Below, one piece after another: positions 6,110 through 8,555 of a DNA stretch of 8,555 nt; the first letter of the stretch is position 1, and each line of letters starts with the position of its first letter. The position numbers and the translations under genes were made by a program. A model generated the notes under the pieces. The model was not told where the DNA came from. It did no database searches and saw nothing but the letters and a program-made list of their open reading frames with translations. This stretch comes from Promethearchaeota archaeon (GTDB lineage Archaea; Asgardarchaeota; Lokiarchaeia; Sigyniarchaeales; SOKP01), in the NCBI GenBank assembly GCA_030615235.1, contig JAUWZR010000108.1, forward strand, positions 1 through 8,555. The letters are read 5' to 3'.

Positions 6110-6295
6110 ATGGTTAAGAAAAAAGAGAACTTACTAGTCTTAGGGATGTTTTGTTTGATAATTGCGTTTATATTTGATATGTTTGGTAATGCAAATATAA
6201 TTCTTGATGCGATAATCTTACTTTTTATTGGTATCGCTATATTTTCAAACGCAAAATATTTAGTTCTGTCAACATTCGATAAGAAGAGGAAGTAG
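6110..6295 (+). CDS. Small two-helix membrane protein (61 residues), unknown function
   Basis: The protein starts with the basic stretch MVKKKEN. It then has two hydrophobic helices at about 8-25 (LLVLGMFCLIIAFIFDMF) and 30-47, split by a short GNAN turn, and ends in the basic tail DKKRK. Positive charges at both ends predict both termini inside the cell, with a hairpin crossing the membrane twice. Asp23 and Asp33 sit at the membrane edge near the turn. I do not recognise a family. A strong Shine-Dalgarno upstream and a T-run directly after the stop support it as a real gene. It converges on hypC with a 22-bp gap, and a longer frame lies antisense to it. Mini membrane proteins of this size often modulate a larger membrane complex, but no partner is evident. 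Confidence 0.65.
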   Translation: MVKKKENLLVLGMFCLIIAFIFDMFGNANIILDAIILLFIGIAIFSNAKYLVLSTFDKKRK

Positions 6296-6302
6296 TTTTT
6301 TT
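6296..6302 (+). terminator. T-run terminator after the 61-residue protein gene
   Basis: Seven T follow the TAG stop directly, then TTG and TTT further on. This is a typical archaeal terminator and lies in the 22-bp gap between two convergent genes. Confidence 0.45.
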
Positions 6303-6317
6303 GTCTTGTTTCCGTTA

Positions 6318-6560
6318 TCATAACATATCGGCTAAATCAAGGCTCTGGTCGTCAGCGATTTCTTTCCATTGTTCTATTGCTTCCAAAGCATCTTTCTCTT
6401 CCATTTGTTCAATTGCGTAACCAGCGTGTATAATGACATATTTACCTACTTCGGGGTTTAATATTAACGCTATGATGATTTTTTGTTGTATTCCATCAAA
6501 ATCGACTATTGCGGTATTCCCATCAATACTTACGATTTTCCCTGGAATTGCGAGACACAT
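6318..6560 (-). CDS. hypC: [NiFe] hydrogenase maturation protein HypC/HupF
   Basis: This 80-residue chaperone works with HypD to build the Fe(CN)2CO group of [NiFe] hydrogenase and carries it to the large-subunit precursor. The diagnostic N-terminus MCLAIPGKI is intact. Cys2, exposed once Met is removed, is the functional cysteine, and the core ends in VGKYVIIHAGYAI (38-50) with the conserved His45. A helical tail (52-80) is acidic and slightly longer than in many homologues. The length is normal for the family. HypA, B, D, E and F are not in this window, so hypC stands apart from the usual hyp operon. A TATA element centred about 26 bases before the ATG, and no Shine-Dalgarno, point to a leaderless transcript. 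Proximity to cooC (360 bp, opposite strand) unites two Ni-enzyme assembly genes. Confidence 0.95.
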   Translation of the reverse strand: MCLAIPGKIVSIDGNTAIVDFDGIQQKIIIALILNPEVGKYVIIHAGYAIEQMEEKDALEAIEQWKEIADDQSLDLADML

Positions 6561-6580
6561 GAGTAAATTAGCGGAACGAT

Positions 6581-6592
6581 TTTATTTAAATT
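6581..6592 (-). promoter_or_regulatory. TATA box for hypC, possibly bidirectional
   Basis: The minus strand reads AATTTAAATAAA, centred about 26 bases before the hypC ATG, which predicts a leaderless transcript. The element is nearly symmetric. On the plus strand it would place a transcript start about 9 bases before the ATG at 6621 of the broken frame. Confidence 0.5.
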
Positions 6593-6620
6593 ATGTAATA
6601 TTAGAGTCTAAAAAAAATTA

Positions 6621-6773
6621 ATGATTACATTAGAATTTTTGATTTCAATACGATAAAAATCTATTTTACCTGAAGTAATCGAATTTATCAGGACAAAATT
6701 AGGTTACGATTTTGAAATATTAATTTCGGGATTAAAATTTATGGTGGATCCTGGAAAGAATTATCTACTTTAA
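6621..6773 (+). pseudogene. Possible broken short gene with one in-frame stop
   Basis: An ATG at 6621 opens a frame interrupted by a single TAA at 6654-6656, then open for 38 more codons to a TAA at 6771-6773. The downstream part has protein-like composition, for example LPEVIEFIRTKLGYDFEIL and LKFMVDPGK. The usual explanation would be a decayed gene or a fragment of one. No family is recognised, and in sequence this AT-rich such a frame can arise by chance. It belongs to a stretch, 6561-7140, of 580 bp with no intact gene. Confidence 0.22.
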
Positions 6774-7084
6774 ATCTTGAAATGTATTTCTACGATTCAA
6801 ATTACTGAATTCGGTTGTTAGTTGTTGTATAGCTTTTACTAAAGTCTTAAAATCTTTTTTAAATTCTTCGCTTTCAATATATTTTTCAGATATTTTTCTT
6901 ATCCAATTTTAATTTAAATTCTATTGCTAGAAATTATAATATGGGGTTCTATTTAAAGTAAGGGGTCCAACGCATTTTTTACCTGTAATTTATCGACGAA
7001 AAAGTCATTTATTTGGGATAAAGTGATTTGATATTGGTGTGCGAATCGTTTGTAATACTCCTTTTTAAATCTTTCACGAATTCT
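6765..7084 (-). pseudogene. Possible gene relic: two coding-like fragments, frameshifted
   Basis: On the minus strand, 7084-6953 is open for 43 codons and includes RERFKKEYYKRFAHQYQ and TLSQINDFFVDKLQ. A second fragment at 6908-6765 is open for 47 codons and includes ISEKYIESEEFKKDFKTLV and FSNLNRRNTFQDLK. Both read like amphipathic, charged helices of a real protein. Neither has ATG or GTG, they lie in different frames, and a 44-bp AT-rich gap with stops separates them. The best explanation is one decayed gene for a helical or coiled-coil protein. Chance open frames remain possible, and no family is recognised. Confidence 0.33.
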
Positions 7085-7127
7085 TTATATTGCTTACTGT
7101 AATAATTAAATTTAATATCACATCAAT

Positions 7128-7132
7128 GGGAG
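7128..7132 (+). promoter_or_regulatory. Shine-Dalgarno deciding the start of the four-helix membrane protein
   Basis: GGGAG lies 8 bases before the ATG at 7141, the optimal spacing. The same bases overlap an in-frame ATG at 7126, which has no ribosome site of its own. A TATA-like TTCTTTATATT at 7081-7091 would give a leader of about 30 bases that includes this site. Confidence 0.45.
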
Positions 7133-7140
7133 AAAATAGA

Positions 7141-7686
7141 ATGATTTTAGAAAAATTAAAAAAAACCCCAAACGATTTAATTTTATTAATAATAGCTGCA
7201 ATAGGTATTATTATCCTTCTAGTTATAAATTTACTCGTTTTTGGACCGTTAGCAATATCAGTTTTCTTCTATACGATACTTGATTTTGAATTTGCTTGGA
7301 CTAAGGACCAAATTTTAATTATTTTTCTGGCGTGGGGGAGCGAGGGAATTGCTTTACAAGCTATAGGAGTGTACTGGGACTTTCTCTATATCATAGGATA
7401 CTCTGTGCCTATGTTTGCATTAATTTTACTGTTCACTCGAAAATTAAGCGGTAAAATACTAGACATTGGCCTCTACATGAGTCTTACGCCTTTCGTTGCA
7501 GGAATTCTCGATTTGGTTGAAAATATAAACCTCCTTATCATGCTTAACGATACTTCTAACTTCGCATCTTTCGTGCCATTGGTCGCTTCGATAACAGCAT
7601 TTATTAAATTTAGTTTTCTATTGGTGGGGGCAATCTTCTTCTTAGTTGTTCTAGTCCTGACCATAATAAAACGATTTAAAAAATAA
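7141..7686 (+). CDS. Uncharacterised four-helix integral membrane protein
   Basis: The product has 181 residues from the chosen start. In-frame alternatives at 7126 (ATG, +5 residues) and 7090 (TTG, +17) have weaker support. Hydrophobic segments: about 12-34, 80-99, 108-135 and 149-176. The stretch 36-75 is amphipathic and may form a re-entrant or external segment. Conserved-looking features are the aromatic-acidic motif YWDFLYIIGYS (78-88) and a third helix holding proline and two acidic residues in PFVAGILDLVENINLL (117-132). Asp124 and Glu127 inside a membrane helix are unusual and suggest a role in ion or proton handling or in binding a lipid head group. This pattern (WDF-x-Y, then P-x-AG-x-x-D-x-x-EN) resembles widespread uncharacterised membrane proteins, but I cannot name a family. 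The gene stands alone and ends in a KRFKK tail. Confidence 0.8.
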   Translation: MILEKLKKTPNDLILLIIAAIGIIILLVINLLVFGPLAISVFFYTILDFEFAWTKDQILIIFLAWGSEGIALQAIGVYWDFLYIIGYSVPMFALILLFTRKLSGKILDIGLYMSLTPFVAGILDLVENINLLIMLNDTSNFASFVPLVASITAFIKFSFLLVGAIFFLVVLVLTIIKRFKK

Positions 7687-7697
7687 ATGCAATAAAT

Positions 7698-7713
7698 TCT
7701 CTTTTTTTCTTTT
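7698..7713 (+). terminator. T-rich terminator of the four-helix membrane protein gene
   Basis: A pyrimidine tract with a run of 7 T followed by a run of 4 T begins 12 bases after the stop. It lies in the 67-bp gap between the convergent ends of this gene and the 260-residue orphan. Confidence 0.5.
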
Positions 7714-7753
7714 GAACTATTTAATAAAATTTGCCCTCTAGATTAAGAACCAG

Positions 7754-8536
7754 CTAGATCTTTTCACTGTACGAGGCTAATAAATCATCCAGCCAATTAT
7801 AAATTTCTTCTTTTGATAAGTTATCGAGGTTAAATTTCAATCTTTCAATTTCCTTGAGCATATTTATCATTTCCAATGGAATCGATCTATCGATTAATTC
7901 AAACAAAAGCTCGTTTGTTTTTGATATTACCGTTTTAATTTTTGTAACCAAGGGTTCTACATCAGGGATTTCCTCAAGTTGAACAAGGAGATTAATAAGG
8001 CTGAATAAAAATTCCGTTTTATTTCCTTTAAAAGAACTATCGAATTGGTAATAAAACCTATCAAAATACTCCAACGGAGTAATCTCATTATATTTATTAG
8101 CTATTTTAATTACAGACTTTATGTTTTTAAAAAGTAGAGAAGGTGACCATGTAAATGTCTGATAGTTTGAAACGACATTTCCACTATGGACCACCGGAAT
8201 AAACTTATGGTCTTCTTTAAAATGCCCAAATGGGATGATTATAAAATCTACCGAATCTGCAGATAAATAATCCTTTACGTCAAGATATAAATCTTTTATA
8301 GTGTGAATCATTTCGACTCTATGGTCAAGGATGTCAAATTCAATTTTATTTAACGATGGTTTGTAAATATAAAAAACTAAACCCTCAAATCCTTGGATTT
8401 CTAAATCGATCGAGAAGTTTAACATATCTTGAGATAAATTGTCGGTCTTAAATCTCAAATCCAACAATATATGCGAATAATTCTCAATATAATGAAAAAA
8501 CCACGGTGGATTTCTCTCTGCTTCAAACGATATCAT
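7754..8536 (-). CDS. Uncharacterised 260-residue soluble protein
   Basis: I do not recognise this protein. The N-terminal half (about 1-130) looks like an alpha/beta domain with alternating strands: HILLDLRF (22-29), FSIDLEI (41-47), GLVFYIYKP (52-60), KIEFDIL (64-70) and VDFIIIPFGHF (96-106). The last is followed by KFIPVVHSGNVVSN (111-124). The C-terminal half (about 132-260) is helical and ends in an amphipathic KEIERLKFNLDNLSKEE region and WLDDLLASYSEKI. There is no signal peptide, transmembrane helix or P-loop, and no catalytic motif that I can name. The two-part layout suggests a roadblock-like or profilin-like small fold plus a helical bundle, but this is only impression. An AGGAG site lies 10 bases before the ATG, so the start is well supported. 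Its upstream promoter falls off the window edge. Confidence 0.75.
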   Translation of the reverse strand: MISFEAERNPPWFFHYIENYSHILLDLRFKTDNLSQDMLNFSIDLEIQGFEGLVFYIYKPSLNKIEFDILDHRVEMIHTIKDLYLDVKDYLSADSVDFIIIPFGHFKEDHKFIPVVHSGNVVSNYQTFTWSPSLLFKNIKSVIKIANKYNEITPLEYFDRFYYQFDSSFKGNKTEFLFSLINLLVQLEEIPDVEPLVTKIKTVISKTNELLFELIDRSIPLEMINMLKEIERLKFNLDNLSKEEIYNWLDDLLASYSEKI

Positions 8537-8546
8537 TTAATCTCTA

Positions 8547-8551
8547 CTCCT
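8547..8551 (-). promoter_or_regulatory. Shine-Dalgarno of the 260-residue orphan gene
   Basis: The minus strand reads AGGAG 10 bases before the ATG at 8536, supporting that start and a leadered transcript that begins outside the window. Confidence 0.5.
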
Positions 8552-8555
8552 AATA

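Noticed and set aside
6016..6321. A 101-codon minus-strand frame whose ATG overlaps the hypC stop as ATGA, as in translationally coupled genes.
   Set aside because: It runs antisense through the 61-residue membrane protein gene, which has a strong Shine-Dalgarno and a T-run after its stop. Its hydrophobic stretch is largely the complement of that ribosome site and AT-rich leader. The ATGA overlap is a common chance motif.
6433..6621. 62-codon plus-strand frame.
   Set aside because: Most of it is antisense to hypC, including the conserved MCLAIPG start. There is no ribosome site.
7090..7140. TTG at 7090 as start of the four-helix membrane protein.
   Set aside because: It has no ribosome site, and the extra residues are less fitting than the ATG at 7141, which lies 8 bases after GGGAG.
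7473..7664. 63-codon minus-strand frame.
   Set aside because: Antisense to the third and fourth membrane helices of the membrane protein gene, with no ribosome site.
1..8555. CRISPR array, tRNA, rRNA, insertion sequence, phage or toxin-antitoxin module.
   Set aside because: I found no regularly spaced direct repeats, no tRNA T-arm or acceptor pattern, no transposase or terminal repeats, and no recognisable toxin or antitoxin pair.

Overview
The window is AT-rich and reads as archaeal. Several genes have a TATA-like element centred about 24 to 35 bases before the start codon and little or no Shine-Dalgarno sequence. Stop codons are often followed by poly-T tracts. Gene content (a fused ADP-forming acyl-CoA synthetase, CooC, HypC, a cyclophilin, a coiled-coil/HEAT protein) fits a strictly anaerobic archaeon with CO dehydrogenase/acetyl-CoA synthase and [NiFe] hydrogenase. 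An Asgard (Lokiarchaeia-like) lineage is my best guess from overall style. That is inference and not proven here.

Layout. 48-2216 (minus): fused ADP-forming acetyl/acyl-CoA synthetase. 2393-2869 (plus): single-domain cyclophilin, divergent from it. 2951-3088 (minus): an overlooked 45-residue, extremely acidic mini-protein with a strong Shine-Dalgarno. 3261-4607 (plus): long coiled coil ending in three HEAT-like repeats. 4725-4985 (plus): 86-residue orphan, with palindromes before its start. 5156-5959 (plus): CooC-type Ni-insertion ATPase. 6110-6295 (plus): 61-residue two-helix membrane protein. 6318-6560 (minus): HypC. 6561-7140: 580 bp without an intact gene but with three fragments that look like decayed coding sequence. 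7141-7686 (plus): four-helix membrane protein. 7754-8536 (minus): 260-residue orphan.

How the genes fit together. The three recognisable metabolic genes act around acetyl-CoA and H2/CO: CooC loads nickel into CO dehydrogenase, HypC serves assembly of the [NiFe] hydrogenase Fe(CN)2CO centre, and the synthetase links acyl-CoA to ATP. They are not one operon: each appears to have its own promoter and they lie on both strands. The remaining genes are small, lineage-restricted-looking proteins of unknown role. Most of the novelty lies there and in the intergenic palindromes. I see no CRISPR array, tRNA, rRNA, insertion sequence or obvious defence system.
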